The translations under genes and the position numbers were made by a program. DNA of 64,000 nt from Chitinispirillum alkaliphilum. GTDB taxonomy: Bacteria > Fibrobacterota > Chitinivibrionia > Chitinivibrionales > Chitinispirillaceae. Shown in pieces: positions 19,268 through 29,600 of this stretch. The stretch lies in assembly GCA_001045525.1 (NCBI GenBank), contig LDWW01000021.1, forward strand, positions 1 through 64,000, in the 5' to 3' direction. How positions within the stretch are numbered: the first letter of the stretch is position 1; every line of letters starts with the position of its first letter. The notes beneath the pieces are model-generated. The model did no database searches. It was not told the DNA's origin and saw nothing but the letters and a program-made list of their open reading frames with translations.

Positions 19268-19575
19268 ATTACTCCGGCAATTATATATGCATAAGAGAGT
19301 GTTTGAGTATCATTACTTTTTTTAAGAGTCCAGCGCTAAGAATCGCTGTTTCAAAAACAATTGGGGGCCTTCAACCCCAAACCCCGACCTACTTTCTTTC
19401 CAAGGCCAAAGAAAGTAGGCAAAGAACGTCTTGTGAGCCCCACACTGGCTCCAATATTCGCGCTTTCGCCAGTGATTTGGGCGGATTTGACCCGTTTTTT
19501 TTTAGGAGCTTACTGCCGTTCGCCCTGTTAAATAGATGGAGAAAATTTTTATGCAAGTTTAATTGCCGGACTAAC
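19268..19575 (-). repeat. MITE-like element, copy A (inverted orientation)
   Basis: About 308 bp starting TTACTCCGGCAATTA after a TA and ending in the degraded inverted end TAATTGCCGGACTAA. It holds the same internal sequence as the five copies at 30-35 kb but in reverse orientation, lacking ~75 bp of the longer copies. It encodes no transposase. Confidence 0.8.
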
Positions 19576-19849
19576 AATAAAGTGTCCACCCACTAATTCA
19601 ATTACAATCCATGTTAAACTACTGCGGTTTTGGGAAGCTGCATTCTCACCTGGTCTTCTCTTTCTGTGCAGCATTGAACGGAATAATCTATAAAAAGTAA
19701 GTTCGATTTATTTACATACAGAGTAGCCGACAGAATTCAGCCTCCAGACTAAAAAAATTTGATTAGTAAATCACCGATAATTATATTGCCTTAATTAAGT
19801 CAACAATTCAGAATTCCACTCTTTTCTTTTAGAAGATCTGTTCAAAAAA

Positions 19850-20517
19850 TGCATCAACAATACTGGTGGGGTTAAATTTGATACAATCAGATCCGGACAG
19901 CCATTTCAGATGCTACCAGTGCGCCTTCTGCCTGCACAAGCCTTGTGTGGAGCTGCTTTATAGATTTACTGTCGGTGTTGAATATTCATTCGCGCTCAGA
20001 AGCAGCTATGTTTTGCGGTAATTGCCCTCCTGAAACCAGATCAGTGGAAGATGTGCGGGTGTTTCCTCAATCTGTTTCCTCCTACAGCCTAACAGACATT
20101 TACAGAGAAGTACTCTCCTTATCGAGCCAGGAATTCCTTTTAAAATTCTATGATGATTGCAGCGGAAAATTAACCTTCATTCTTCTTCACAGTAAGCAAA
20201 ACGCCATTGCCGCTGTGGGTATACCCCTTGAATACCAGTACGATAAAAAGCTGCGGAAATGGTTCGCACAGCTCAGTGGAAGCTCCGGTCACTTTGGTGG
20301 TAAAACCCCTGGCGAAGTGGACGACCTGTCCTCCCCGGCTTTAACAGATGATCTGGTTGATCAGAGAAAATATGAATACTCAATCTCCAATTTTCGCTGG
20401 GAGCATGTGGATGAAAAGAGAAAGTCTAAGACTCCCGACAGTGCCAAACCAGGGGATGAAGTGCGGTTTATTGTGACAATTGAGGGGGTGCCGGATAGGG
20501 CTGGGGTGGATTTTTGA
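19850..20517 (+). pseudogene. N-terminal half of an OmpA/peptidoglycan-binding-type gene, broken
   Basis: From ~19848 one frame reads LFKKCINNTGGVKFDTIRSG to PAQALCG and stops at 19960. The next frame, open from 19945, continues as LLSVLNIHSRSEAAMFCGNC and runs to NFRWEHVDEKRKSKTPDSAK and VRFIVTIEGVPDRAGVDF before a stop. The RWEHVDEK...GDEV segment resembles the middle of OmpA-like, peptidoglycan-binding proteins found near PAAR/Rhs/VgrG genes. I recognise this from memory of the family and cannot check it. The piece lacks the OmpA and binding domains, which do occur at 30.1-31.4 kb. One frameshift plus truncation makes it a pseudogene. Confidence 0.5.
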
Positions 20518-20651
20518 ATATTCATTTTAGGGGAAACATTGGTGCGAATTACTAAATCGAGACTTAGTTCCCTTGAGATGAGAGGTAGAGATGTATTTGA
20601 ATTTCAACGTAAAATCTGATAGTGGGAAAACACAATAAGTTTAGGGGAATT

Positions 20652-21449
20652 ATGAAGATTGTAAAAGCCGTTGTAATTGTGATTCATTTTGTGATACAGT
20701 TTACTGTTTTTGCATCAAGTGACCATTATGATGCAAAAAAAGTAATTTTGTCGACTCTGTTTCCTATGGGCGAGTTTTCAAATATTGATGATCTGTTTGG
20801 AACAGGAGAAAAAGGTGTAATACAGATAATACCTAACCTGAGGGGAAGACATGGATTTGTAGATTTTAGCAGAACAAAACTGCTTTTTTTGGATGATTCA
20901 GTTGCAGTTATTGCATTTGACATTTTTTTATGTGGAAAAGAGATTTCTCTGGATTCTGTTTTGACGAATCCTTTACGTGAAAATCCTCCAAACAGTTTGA
21001 AATTATTGCAAATGTTGTTTGTAAACACTAATAACAATTCGATATTGGCTAAGCCATCTGAATTTCCAATGGTAACACAGCAATGGATTTGTACCGGTGA
21101 TATATGTGACCAGGTTACTGTTACTGACTTACAGGAAATTGATATAAAAAGACGAGCTTTCATATTGAGTTATTCAAGAAACGTTGGCGATAATTTTATT
21201 CAGGCGCATGTTTTTCATTCGGGAGAGAACATTAAGAACTCTGCAGATTACCAGGTTGGCAGTTTAGGGGGATCGAGTGGTTGTGATATTGAAAGGCGGA
21301 TTGAGAAATTTTCTATTGATAGTAACAGAGTAGTGATGCATGTTGAAACTTTCTGTGAGAGTTCCTGTGATGACATTTGTGATCAAATGGGTATCGGGTC
21401 AGGAGAAAACAATTTACAGATTGAAATTCTTGAGTTGGGTGATAGTTAA
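20652..21449 (+). CDS. Exported Cys-containing protein of unknown function
   Basis: The frame opens at 20622, but ATG at 20652 has AGGGGAATT in front and starts a normal signal peptide (MKIVKAVVIVIHFVIQFTVF-ASS). The mature part (~245 aa) has no recognised domain. It carries several Cys in pairs (WICTGDICDQ, GCDIERR, CESSCDDICDQ) that could form disulfides in the periplasm. Its position among immunity-like and exported genes suggests accessory cargo, perhaps periplasmic immunity, but nothing proves it. Confidence 0.6.
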   Translation: MKIVKAVVIVIHFVIQFTVFASSDHYDAKKVILSTLFPMGEFSNIDDLFGTGEKGVIQIIPNLRGRHGFVDFSRTKLLFLDDSVAVIAFDIFLCGKEISLDSVLTNPLRENPPNSLKLLQMLFVNTNNNSILAKPSEFPMVTQQWICTGDICDQVTVTDLQEIDIKRRAFILSYSRNVGDNFIQAHVFHSGENIKNSADYQVGSLGGSSGCDIERRIEKFSIDSNRVVMHVETFCESSCDDICDQMGIGSGENNLQIEILELGDS

Positions 21450-21567
21450 ATGAGCACCTGGGACAATTGGATTCATTTTGTCAAGAAGAGCAACAGGTTT
21501 AATACTCCTGATAAAAACAGTGCTGTTCATGACTCCTTTAGTTCAGTTTAACAAAAGAAAAGTCTTA

Positions 21568-22249
21568 ATGAGAAATCATATTTTTTGTTCTTTATGTACA
21601 TTTTTAATTTTGATGATTGGTAGTGTTTATGCTCAAACAGACAAACACAGTATTACAATCAATGGTGTGGATGCTAAGGTTTGGGCTTCATCTGAACTGG
21701 AAAGTAAAAAGAATCCGGGTGCATATTCTCCTGCCAATGCCTTTTTTTTCAAAAGAAACAAACCCAAAACCAGAATCAGATTTAGATATCGAATCGCACA
21801 ATTTTGCTTATGTTGAATGGTTTCTTCAATGGATTCCCGGGCTTCCGGATATGTTATTCGAGAAGCATGAGCTTGCTCTCCTATATTATAGAAATGATGG
21901 AAAACATCGTGCTGCACATATTGCATCAGAATTGTATAAAATTACGTTGTGAGAATACTATCCAATAGATAAGGAGGAGAATGTCAGCCAATACAATGAT
22001 CTGGGCTATTTTCTGGGACAAAATGGTAATTACCCTGAGGCAGTTATCCTTCTTGAGCAGGTGCTCAAAGCTTTTCCGGAGCGTACAGTAGCACACCTTA
22101 ACATTGCAGATGCCTACCTTGGTTTGGGGCAACAGGAAAAAGTTTCTGAATACTTTAAAAAATACTCAGAGTTAATGAAAAGAGATGGAAGGGAAAAGAG
22201 AATTCCTCAAAGAGTTTTTGATTTTATTGAGGTGACCTCTAAAAATTAA
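21568..22249 (+). pseudogene. Exported TPR protein, disrupted by a frameshift and a stop
   Basis: ATG at 21568 starts a signal peptide (MRNHIFCSLCTFLILMIGSVYA). The frame reads to NAFFF at a run of eight T (21743-21750), where a one-base shift is needed to continue as KETNPKPESDLDIESHNFAY through HRAAHIASELYKITL. TGA at 21950 interrupts, and the same frame resumes as EYYPIDKEENVSQYNDLGYF with TPR-like ILLEQVLKAFPERTVAHLNIA and IPQRVFDF. The complete form would be ~225 aa, a TPR type common next to Rhs and other contact-toxin genes. Two lesions, one in a homopolymer. Confidence 0.7.
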
Positions 22250-22868
22250 CTACTGAAAATATCTTTTGCAAATAGTTAATTTTTAGAGGTTACCTTGAGT
22301 AAAAACGTTTTCTAATGAACTGAATTTCTGAAGACACATTATCCTCAAAGCATAGTCCTCACCTCTCCTGTTTGTATAAGCTTCGATTGTCCTGCGAGAG
22401 TAGCTTATCTCATGATTGAAATCATCTCCTGAAGAACGTCAACGGAAGAGTGCAGCTCTTTCAGGGTAAAACCCTAAGAATAGTAGGCTTAAAAAAGGCG
22501 TAAGCCAATGACCGCCTCTTCAATATCCTGAGGAGGCTGCCTTTATCTCCAAGCTTTTGAGAAAAATGGCTGACACTTTTCTTTTCATAGAGAGTAAAAG
22601 TACCACTTGAGGTAGTTGGCGTGCTTCGTCTGAGGAACCAGATCTTTCAGCAGTGATGAATACCAGTTTTACATAATCAAAAGGGATAGTCTTCATATTA
22701 TTTCCTTTCTCATATAAGTGTTCCTCATTCGGAAAAATAATAAACAGAGGTAAAAAAACGGAGGTTTCTATTATTGACAGCAGATATATGATAGTATTAT
22801 TTTGCCTCAGATGATATTATGCCATCAGGTACTGATTGATTTTTGAATGCTAATTGTAATGAGGAATT
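22250..22868. other. Intergenic, no supported gene
   Basis: No coding frame with family-like sequence was found. A short minus-strand frame (about 22520-22697, MKTIPFDYVKLVFITAERSG) ends quickly and is not recognised. The stretch is probably decayed mobile or accessory DNA. Confidence 0.4.
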
Positions 22869-23774
22869 ATGATTCCACTGAAATCGGATGAACATAAATG
22901 GCTTTTTTGCGAAACAGATTTACAGTTTTCATCTAAATCATTGAAGAAAGATATCCACGAGATTATCAATCAGTATCAAAGTTTAGTGATCTCACAGAAA
23001 ATTCCTTACGTTACAGAAGAGACACTCAATATTACTCCTAAAATGATTACCGATGTTTTTCAAAAAAATGCAACTTATGCAGACAAAGGTAAAATCCTGC
23101 GAGTTTTAAAAGCGACCTATCAAGGGGTTCGAGAACAAAAAATTCGCAAAATCATTCTTTATCCGACATTCGAAGATGTTCAGAAATTTGAAAATTCACA
23201 ACGATTCAAAAAAGGATTACAAATTGCAGGTGCAGCATTAACAGGTATTGCGACTAAAGTCGCACTCGATTTTTTCTTGCAAAAGTATGATGTTTTTAAA
23301 GATCTCGGAATTAATAAAGCCAATACCGAAGAATCTGTATTTAATACTCTCAGGAACATAGAAAAAGTTTCTGAAGAGTTTGAGAGGATTGGTATTGTTA
23401 AGCAATATATTGATCGTGGTGGTGAACTTAACTTCGAAATTGCAATGCTGATACTTTTTACAACATTGGAGAAGTTTTTCTCAGAGTCTTTAAAAACAAA
23501 AAAGGACAATCAAAAAAGGAGTATTGGAGCAATACTAAAATATTGTCGTTCCTTAAAACCAAAACCAATCATTACTCGTGAATGGTATGATAAGGTTTTG
23601 AAATCAACATCGTCAGTACGAAATAGAGTTTCACACGGTGATTTTGATTTCAGCAAAACAACAAAAGATGAATTGTTTGAAATTGTAAATACAATAGAAT
23701 CATTTATGAAAGAAAACAAACACTTGAAAGAATTCTCTGGAAATTATATATTTACAAAGTCCTTTCAAAAGTAA
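22869..23774 (+). CDS. HEPN-like domain protein, possible RNase
   Basis: 301 aa, uninterrupted. The N-terminal ~105 residues are charged and unrecognised. Residues ~115-140 hold a hydrophobic stretch (LQIAGAALTGIATKVALDFF) that could be membrane-associated. The C-terminal ~110 residues look like a HEPN helical bundle: FEIAMLILFTTLEKFFSESL followed by SSVRNRVSHGDFDF, which fits the R-x4-H signature of nuclease-type HEPN domains. HEPN RNases act in toxin-antitoxin, abortive infection and CRISPR contexts. It is followed 75 nt later by a 44-aa gene and a terminator. The domain call rests on motif and helical pattern only. Confidence 0.6.
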   Translation: MIPLKSDEHKWLFCETDLQFSSKSLKKDIHEIINQYQSLVISQKIPYVTEETLNITPKMITDVFQKNATYADKGKILRVLKATYQGVREQKIRKIILYPTFEDVQKFENSQRFKKGLQIAGAALTGIATKVALDFFLQKYDVFKDLGINKANTEESVFNTLRNIEKVSEEFERIGIVKQYIDRGGELNFEIAMLILFTTLEKFFSESLKTKKDNQKRSIGAILKYCRSLKPKPIITREWYDKVLKSTSSVRNRVSHGDFDFSKTTKDELFEIVNTIESFMKENKHLKEFSGNYIFTKSFQK

Positions 23775-23848
23775 GTACACTCTTCTTCTGCAAATTGCGG
23801 AAGGGCGAGAAATCGTCTTAAGTACAAACTTATTGAAAGGAGCCTGCT

Positions 23849-23983
23849 ATGGCTACAAAAAAAACACCTAACCACCAGGCAGATATCGTAAACAAAAACA
23901 AAGGTACTTCTGGTACTAATGTTACTTACGATAAAAACCAAGGTAACCGAGGTGAACAGCTTAACCCTAATAAAAAAGGGTAA
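23849..23983 (+). CDS. Small conserved-looking basic protein (44 aa)
   Basis: Starts ATGGCTACAAAAAAAACACC with AAAGGAG 8 nt upstream and ends before a strong terminator, so it looks like a real gene. The sequence is hydrophilic and Asn/Lys/Gly-rich (KKTPNHQADIVNKNKGTSGT, NQGNRGEQLNPNKKG). I recall similar short proteins in other bacteria but can assign no function. It may share a transcript with the HEPN-like gene upstream. Confidence 0.65.
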   Translation: MATKKTPNHQADIVNKNKGTSGTNVTYDKNQGNRGEQLNPNKKG

Positions 23984-23996
23984 AAGTAGGCAACAA

Positions 23997-24026
23997 GGGA
24001 GAGTTGGTTTCCAACTCTCCTTTTCC
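23997..24026 (+). terminator. Rho-independent terminator
   Basis: Ten-pair stem GGAGAGTTGG / CCAACTCTCC with a three-base TTT loop, followed by TTTTCC. It ends the HEPN-like/44-aa unit. Confidence 0.88.
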
Positions 24027-24059
24027 AATATATTCACGAATGTGTGGATATATTTAATG

Positions 24060-24359
24060 GAGTTGGGATTTTTCACAGAATGAGTTCGGGGTGCTGGAAA
24101 ATGGAGGGACTGTTGGGGATGCAGTGCTTATTTATCATTACAAATTCATCCGGCTAAAAACCGTTTTATACCTACATTGTCGGCAGCCGGATTAAAACAA
24201 AAGATCTGCCACCCGGTGCAGAGGCAAAGAAGATTTCCCGCTGAACCAAATCGGCTTGGTTTTCCCATGGTGTTTAAAACTGAGTCTCTTTTTCAAACTT
24301 GAATCTGAGAAATTTTCCGCCCCAAAACTCCAAACGGATTTGATGCCAATGGTGTCGAT
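24060..24359. other. Intergenic, no supported gene
   Basis: About 300 bp between the terminator and the small membrane protein gene. I see no coding frame with support and no repeat shared with the rest of the window. Confidence 0.4.
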
Positions 24360-24605
24360 TTACTTTTTGAGTTTCAAGTCTTTAAGCACCTGTCTCCAGA
24401 AGAACATATTTGGATTGCAGGGGCAACTTTTTTCACAAGTCCGACAAAGTTTTTTCCCGTAAATTGTAAAAAAGATCGATATTAAAGCTATAAAAATTCC
24501 TGTCAGATAGAATCTGTCGCCAAAACCAATAATTGCAACAACAGCAGATCCTACTAAACCGCCAATTGCTAAAAGTCCTTCTTTTGTAGAAAATCCGTTA
24601 TTCAA
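24360..24605 (-). CDS. Small two-helix membrane protein with Cys-rich tail
   Basis: The TTG start at 24605 is chosen because AAAAAAGGAGTGCCC precedes it; the longer frame from GTG at 24635 would place that site inside the gene. The 81-aa product has two hydrophobic segments (LLAIGGLVGSAVVAIIGF, YLTGIFIALISIFFTIYG), then GKKLCRTCEKSCPCNPNMFF with four Cys that could bind metal. Function unknown. Confidence 0.5.
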   Translation of the reverse strand: MNNGFSTKEGLLAIGGLVGSAVVAIIGFGDRFYLTGIFIALISIFFTIYGKKLCRTCEKSCPCNPNMFFWRQVLKDLKLKK

Positions 24606-24723
24606 GGGCACTCCTTTTTTAATCCTAACTAACACCGCCGTGGTGTGTCCTCGTAGATTAGAACACTTCTTGATTCAAGGTTTTTCCAACTGCTATTGTC
24701 AGCTAACTTCCCTGTCTCATTAT

Positions 24724-24966
24724 TAGCGCTAAGAAGCGCTGTTTCAAAAACAATTGGGGCCTTCCGCCCCAAACCCCGACCTACTTTCTTTCCAAGGCCA
24801 AAGAAAGTAGACAAAGAACGCCTTGGGAGCCACACACTTGCTCCAATATTCGCCAGTGATTGGGGCGGATTTGTACCCGATAGTTTTTTTAGGAGCTTAC
24901 TGCCGTTCGCCCTGTGAAATAGATAGAGAAAATTTTTATGCAAGTTTAATTGCCGGAGTAATAATA
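24724..24966 (-). repeat. MITE-like element, copy B (truncated)
   Basis: It matches the other copies from the AGCGCTAAGAAGCGCTG segment to the end TAATTGCCGGAGTAA, which is followed by TA. The opposite inverted end is missing. Inverted orientation relative to the copies at 30-35 kb. Confidence 0.78.
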
Positions 24967-25005
24967 TAGTCATAGAGGGAAACATGCAAAGTAATTACCT
25001 GAAAA

Positions 25006-25407
25006 TCACTCACTAACCATTTCCACCATGTACCGCCCTAATTGATATGTAAAAAGCTCATAGCAATATTTAGAACCTAAAAACACTCTATATCCTTTGC
25101 CTAAATTGTACTCAATAGTAATTGGTTTTCGGTCATCCTTAAATGTTATGAATATAACACCTTCTAACTCAAAGTTTTTTTCACAAGAAAATTCATTTTT
25201 TCTTCTGTTGGCAGGCATAAAGTTTTTAAAAAAGCGGCTTATTTCGTTGGTATCTGTTATGAAATATTTATTTTCAAAATAACTGATTTTTATCTCTCTT
25301 ACACCTTCCAATCTGCTTATGAATTTGTAAGGTTTACAAGATCCGCAAGCTGGTAGTAAAGAAAGCAGAAATGCAGCTAAAAGCATTTTCAGCATTTTAT
25401 TTCTCAT
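25006..25407 (-). CDS. Small lipoprotein of unknown function
   Basis: ATG at 25407 is preferred over 25455 because it starts a typical signal peptide with a lipobox (MRNKMLKMLLAAFLLSLLPA-C). The mature part is ~110 aa with three further Cys and no recognised domain. It lies among other small exported genes on the same strand and may be accessory or immunity cargo. Confidence 0.6.
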   Translation of the reverse strand: MRNKMLKMLLAAFLLSLLPACGSCKPYKFISRLEGVREIKISYFENKYFITDTNEISRFFKNFMPANRRKNEFSCEKNFELEGVIFITFKDDRKPITIEYNLGKGYRVFLGSKYCYELFTYQLGRYMVEMVSE

Positions 25408-25467
25408 TAGTTTTCTCCTACATATCTTCTGAAAAATCTGCAAAAGCGATGACATTTTCTTTTACAC

Positions 25468-25997
25468 AGGGGGACAGTACACAGTTTGGGTATATTCGCC
25501 TCTGTCATAAAGATTGAATTCCTGCCCTTGTAATTCTTTATCCCCGTAACATTTGCTTAGATCTTTTATACTACGCCCCCATGTAGTGTATGCCACATAA
25601 TGTGTACAATTAGATACTCTGTCGACATAAATACGTTTTGTGGCATTATTTGTAATATTTTCAGTTAAATTACTTGTTGTATCATGATTTTTATGAGATA
25701 TAGCGATGGTATGGGTGATTATAGTATCCCCAGAATAAACATATTTATAAAACTTTCATTTGGAGGAAATCTTTCAATATTTATAAATCTATAAACACTG
25801 TCAATCTTGTCAGTTTCTCCTACATAAAAATAAAACCATGAATCACTTTTATGAGTATGTTGGGAAATGTCTATATCTTTTTCCTCTATTATTGGGATCT
25901 GGAGATCGTGTTTTGTGATGAAATGCTCTGTTGTGTATCTTTCTGTTTGAGCAAAAACAACTGACGCAATAATAAAAACAATTGTAAGCATCTTCAT
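25468..25997 (-). pseudogene. Exported protein gene split by a frameshift
   Basis: ATG at 25997 begins a signal peptide (MKMLTIVFIIASVVFAQTE). The frame reads to FPPNESF, where one base is missing in a T run (~25751). The continuation in the next frame, YKYVYSGDTIITHTIAISHK through GQEFNLYDRGEYTQTVYCPP, stays open to the TAA at 25468. Restored length is ~177 aa. No family recognised. Confidence 0.6.
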
Positions 25998-26019
25998 AGT
26001 ACCGTTCCTCTATTTGCCC

Positions 26020-26160
26020 TCTTATCTTCGCTTACGGTTCCATGCGTTTGACGCATCGTTCTCCGTAAAGCTCCACCAGTTACCGTTGTTGCTCCCGATT
26101 TCCATCGGGATTGAAATTACCACTATTGTTGCGATAACCGTCCGGAAGGGGCGAGAATTG
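26020..26160 (-). repeat. Template-repeat-like segment of a diversity-generating retroelement
   Basis: On the minus strand it aligns with the 3' coding part of the lipoprotein gene at 26661. Shared anchors are CCTTCCGG-CGGTT, AGTAGTGGT/AATAGTGGT and TGGTGGAGC. By hand, about 16 of ~20 substitutions fall on adenines of this copy (for example AACAAT against GCCAGT, AACAACGGTAAC against GGCAGCGGTATC). Translated, it is Asn-rich (RNNSGNFN, GSNNGNWWS). This is the classic pattern of a template repeat against a mutated variable repeat. A 10-base insertion forming CCCGAT-GGAA-ATCGGG and loss of match at the 3' side suggest decay. Confidence 0.68.
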
Positions 26161-26229
26161 AGTAACCACTCCCTTTGTCATACGCTATTCTCAGACGGTA
26201 TGATCTTTTATAGCTGACGATGCACACTG

Positions 26230-26567
26230 TTATCTGATGCACTTGTGCCGCCAGCGGGTTGTCGGTTTTAAGATGCACACTCCCCTGCACCGTGACACAG
26301 GAGACTCCGGCTAATGAAACGCTTTTCATAAGCCGCACCAGAAGCAGTATCTCTTCGATGTGCTCCCCTGCGTTCCCAAATTACAGCAACCCTGTCAGAG
26401 CGGCTGCTTGCACGGAATAAGAGTGTTATAAGTTCTATGGTCTCTTTCTTCAAAGATTCACCGACGGTGTATTTGTACTACCTGTTGAAATCCTTTGTAA
26501 ATACAAACATCTCAAGCAAAAGATCATACATCGCCTTGTACACCGGCAGCTCTGAATTATTTCCCAT
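26230..26567 (-). pseudogene. avd: avd-like gene (DGR accessory variability determinant), broken
   Basis: From ATG at 26567 the frame reads MGNNSELPVYKAMYDLLLEM and FVFTKDFNR, then TAG, then YKYTVGESLKKETIELITLL and FRASSRSD. After a frameshift near 26380 it continues as EHIEEILLLVRLMKSVSLAG. This is the order of conserved segments in Avd/four-helix-bundle proteins that work with DGR reverse transcriptases (YDL...F.K..R..KYT.GE.....I.L......A......R......E..E....L..LMK). One amber and one frameshift make it inactive. It lies between the target gene and the template-like repeat, a usual DGR gene order. Confidence 0.72.
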
Positions 26568-26660
26568 AAACCCACTTCTTCCACATTATCGCGAACCGCA
26601 ACCTGTACAGATAAAAGATAACGGCAACTTCAAAACAAAGTAGTCAAAGGGACGAATAGT

Positions 26661-29600
26661 CTAATCCCTAAGCAAACGAACGGAATAACCACTAGCCTTA
26701 CTGAAGCTTGTCCTGCTCAGACCCTCGCCAAGGAGGACACGGTACAACGCGCTTGTACCGAATTCCGTAGAGCTCCACCAGATACCGCTGCCGCCAACCT
26801 GGAGGAAATCACCACTACTGGCACGAAAACCGCCCGGAAGGCCCGTGAATCCACTGCTGTTATTGCTGCGCTGATCGTTGCCTACCCTGCCTTGATCTGT
26901 ACTGTTATCCCACTCTCCGCCATCGGATGCCAATGCCTTGCCGATCTTGTTCCCTGTTGTGGTACTGTCCCAGTTGTAACCATTTGCAATAAGGTAATTC
27001 TGCAGTTCTGTCCAGTCTTCATCCGTTGGCACTCTCCAGCCCTCAGGGGCGATGTTTTTAGGATTGGAAGGATCTACCACCCACCAGTTATAGAGCGCTC
27101 CATATTTTTCATGTGAATAATCGGTTTGAGAAGAAACATCTCCTCCATCGTCATACCAGCAATAGGCGGGAGTTGAAAGATCTCCCCATTCGCTGTTGTC
27201 TATGACATGAGGTATAGGAGTCCCGTCTGCATATCTGGTCGTCCTCAGGTTCTCCACAGTCCAAATCTGGTTTCCAATTCTCACGGTTGTATAAACGTTC
27301 CCGTCAATGTCTGTAAGAGTACCAGCCCACTCCCAAACAGCATACAGAGTAACATTAGCACTTCCTATCGTAAATTCGGAATTGTCTTCGTACTCTACAG
27401 AACCGTCACGGGTTGTAGACCATCCAAGAAATGTGTAATCTGTCCTTTCGAATTCACCAGAGCTAAGCGGTGTTGGATTACCAAATAACATAGTCTGTGA
27501 TGACATGCTCCCGGTTGCATCACCATGGTTTTTATCAAATGTAATAGTATATGGGTTAATGCTCCACTTTGCATAGATTGTACGGTTTCCATATATTCGT
27601 ACATCCTGAAAATCAAAAACTGTACCCAATGATTCATTTACGCACCATTCGACAAAAGTATGCCCGTCTTTTACAGGTGCAGGTGAAGGTTCTGTTGCAA
27701 GGCTTCCGTGTTGAACATGCTGAGTATCAACATCTGATCCACCATAAGTCTCAAAAGATACTATATATACTTTTATTTCCCACTGGGCATACAATTCCAT
27801 ATTTTCGCTACCCATCTCAAAAGTATCTCCAACATCATATGCATCTCCTTGCCCATCAGCCTGGGTGTTCCAGCCTGAAAAAGTGTAACCTGTAAGGTAA
27901 AGAGAACCCGGGCCGGAAACAGTAACCTCTTGCCCCTCTTCATAGGAAGCAGTAGTTGGTGCAGTCCCGCCATCATTTCCATTACTATGATAAGTTAAAG
28001 TAAAAACGGGGATAGGAGTCCACTTTGCATAGAGAGTGATATCTTCTGAAACGGTGCTCTGGGAGAAATCCCAGAGCTCAGTGAGCTCCTCATCGGCATA
28101 CCATCCATCGAAGGTATAGCCATCTCTTGTGGGTTCTTCAGGTTCTGATACAGTCTCGCCACCCTCTACTTCAATGCCATCAACCGCAGATCCGTCATTA
28201 GACTGGAAGGTAACGGTAAAGGTGACAACGGGGATCGCTTCAAACTGTGCTGTTACGCTTATATGATCCTGCACATTGGCATCGGTACGTGGGTTGTAGG
28301 TTCTGCCGTCACTCCACTCTGAAAACTCATACCCCTCGTCTGGTACTGCCGTAACAGCGGTTCCGCTTTCTCCGTGTTCAACGGTTTGCGAAGTTTCGCC
28401 CGTAAGGCTTCCGTTTTCTCCTGCAGTGTAGCTTAGTGTGTAGGTTTGCGGTGCATCGGGAGTCCACTTTGCATAGAGAGTGATACTTTCCTTCACGGTG
28501 TTCTGGGAGAAATCCCAGAGCTTGGTGAGCTCCTCATCGGCATACCATCCATCGAAGGTATAGCCATCTCTTGTGGGTTCTTCAGGTTCTGATACAGTTT
28601 CGCCACCCTCTACTTCAATGCCATCAACTGCAGATCCGTCATTAGACTGGAAGGTAACGGTAAAGGTGACAACGGGGATCGCTTCAAACTGTGCTGTTAC
28701 GCTTATATGATCCTGCACATTGGTATCGGTGCGTGGGTTGTAGGTTCTGCCGTCACTCCACTCAGAAAACTCATACCCCTCGTCTGGTACTGCCGTAACA
28801 GCGGTTCCGCTTTCTCCGTGCTCAACAGTTTGCGAAGTTTCGCCCGTAAGGCTTCCGTTTTCTCCTGCAGTGTAGCTTAGTGTGTAGGTTTGCGGTGCAT
28901 CGGGAGTCCACTTTGCATAGAGAGTGATATCTTCTGAAACGGGAGTTGAAAAGTCCCACAACTCTGTCAAATCTTCATCACTGTACCAACTGTTAAATTC
29001 ATAGCCCTGCCTAACAGGCGTTTCGGGTTCATCCACAGTTTCTCCGGATGCAATGGCAACTGTAAAGACATCTTCCCCGTTTTGGGGATCAAAGGTTACG
29101 GTGAGATCATTTGCTTCCCAGAGCGCAAACAAGTTAATGGTTTCTTCACCCATCGTGAGACTGTCTTCTTCGTTGTATACCACAGAAGAATCAAAACCTA
29201 CAATCCACCCGGAGAAGGCAAAACCATCTCTTCTAAGTTCCCCGTTGTTACCCAGAACAACCACCGCCTCATCCAACTGGTAGAGGTTATTATCTACCGG
29301 CACTTTTCCTTCATCGTGGTCGCTGCTGTTGTAAACCACTTTGTAAACAACTGTAAGCAGTGCCGCATCAGTTGTTTCTGATCCAAGTGCATTGCTGACA
29401 ACACAGCTGTAGAGGTTTCCGTTGTATGCACTGGTGATATCTCTTATTATTAGTTCAGTAAGTGTGGCACCCTCGATATCCTCACCGTTTTCCTGCCACT
29501 GGAACGAAAGTTTCGATCCCTCTGCATTTACGCTGAAAACCGCAGAGTCGCCCTCGAGCACAAACACCTCTTCCGGGTGGTTTACTATCTCTGGTGCAAA

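Noticed and set aside
26020..26330. Reading this stretch as a second, decayed FISUMP target gene
   Set aside because: The upstream part matches Avd better, and the excess of Asn codons plus adenine-centred differences fit a template repeat. It remains the main alternative.
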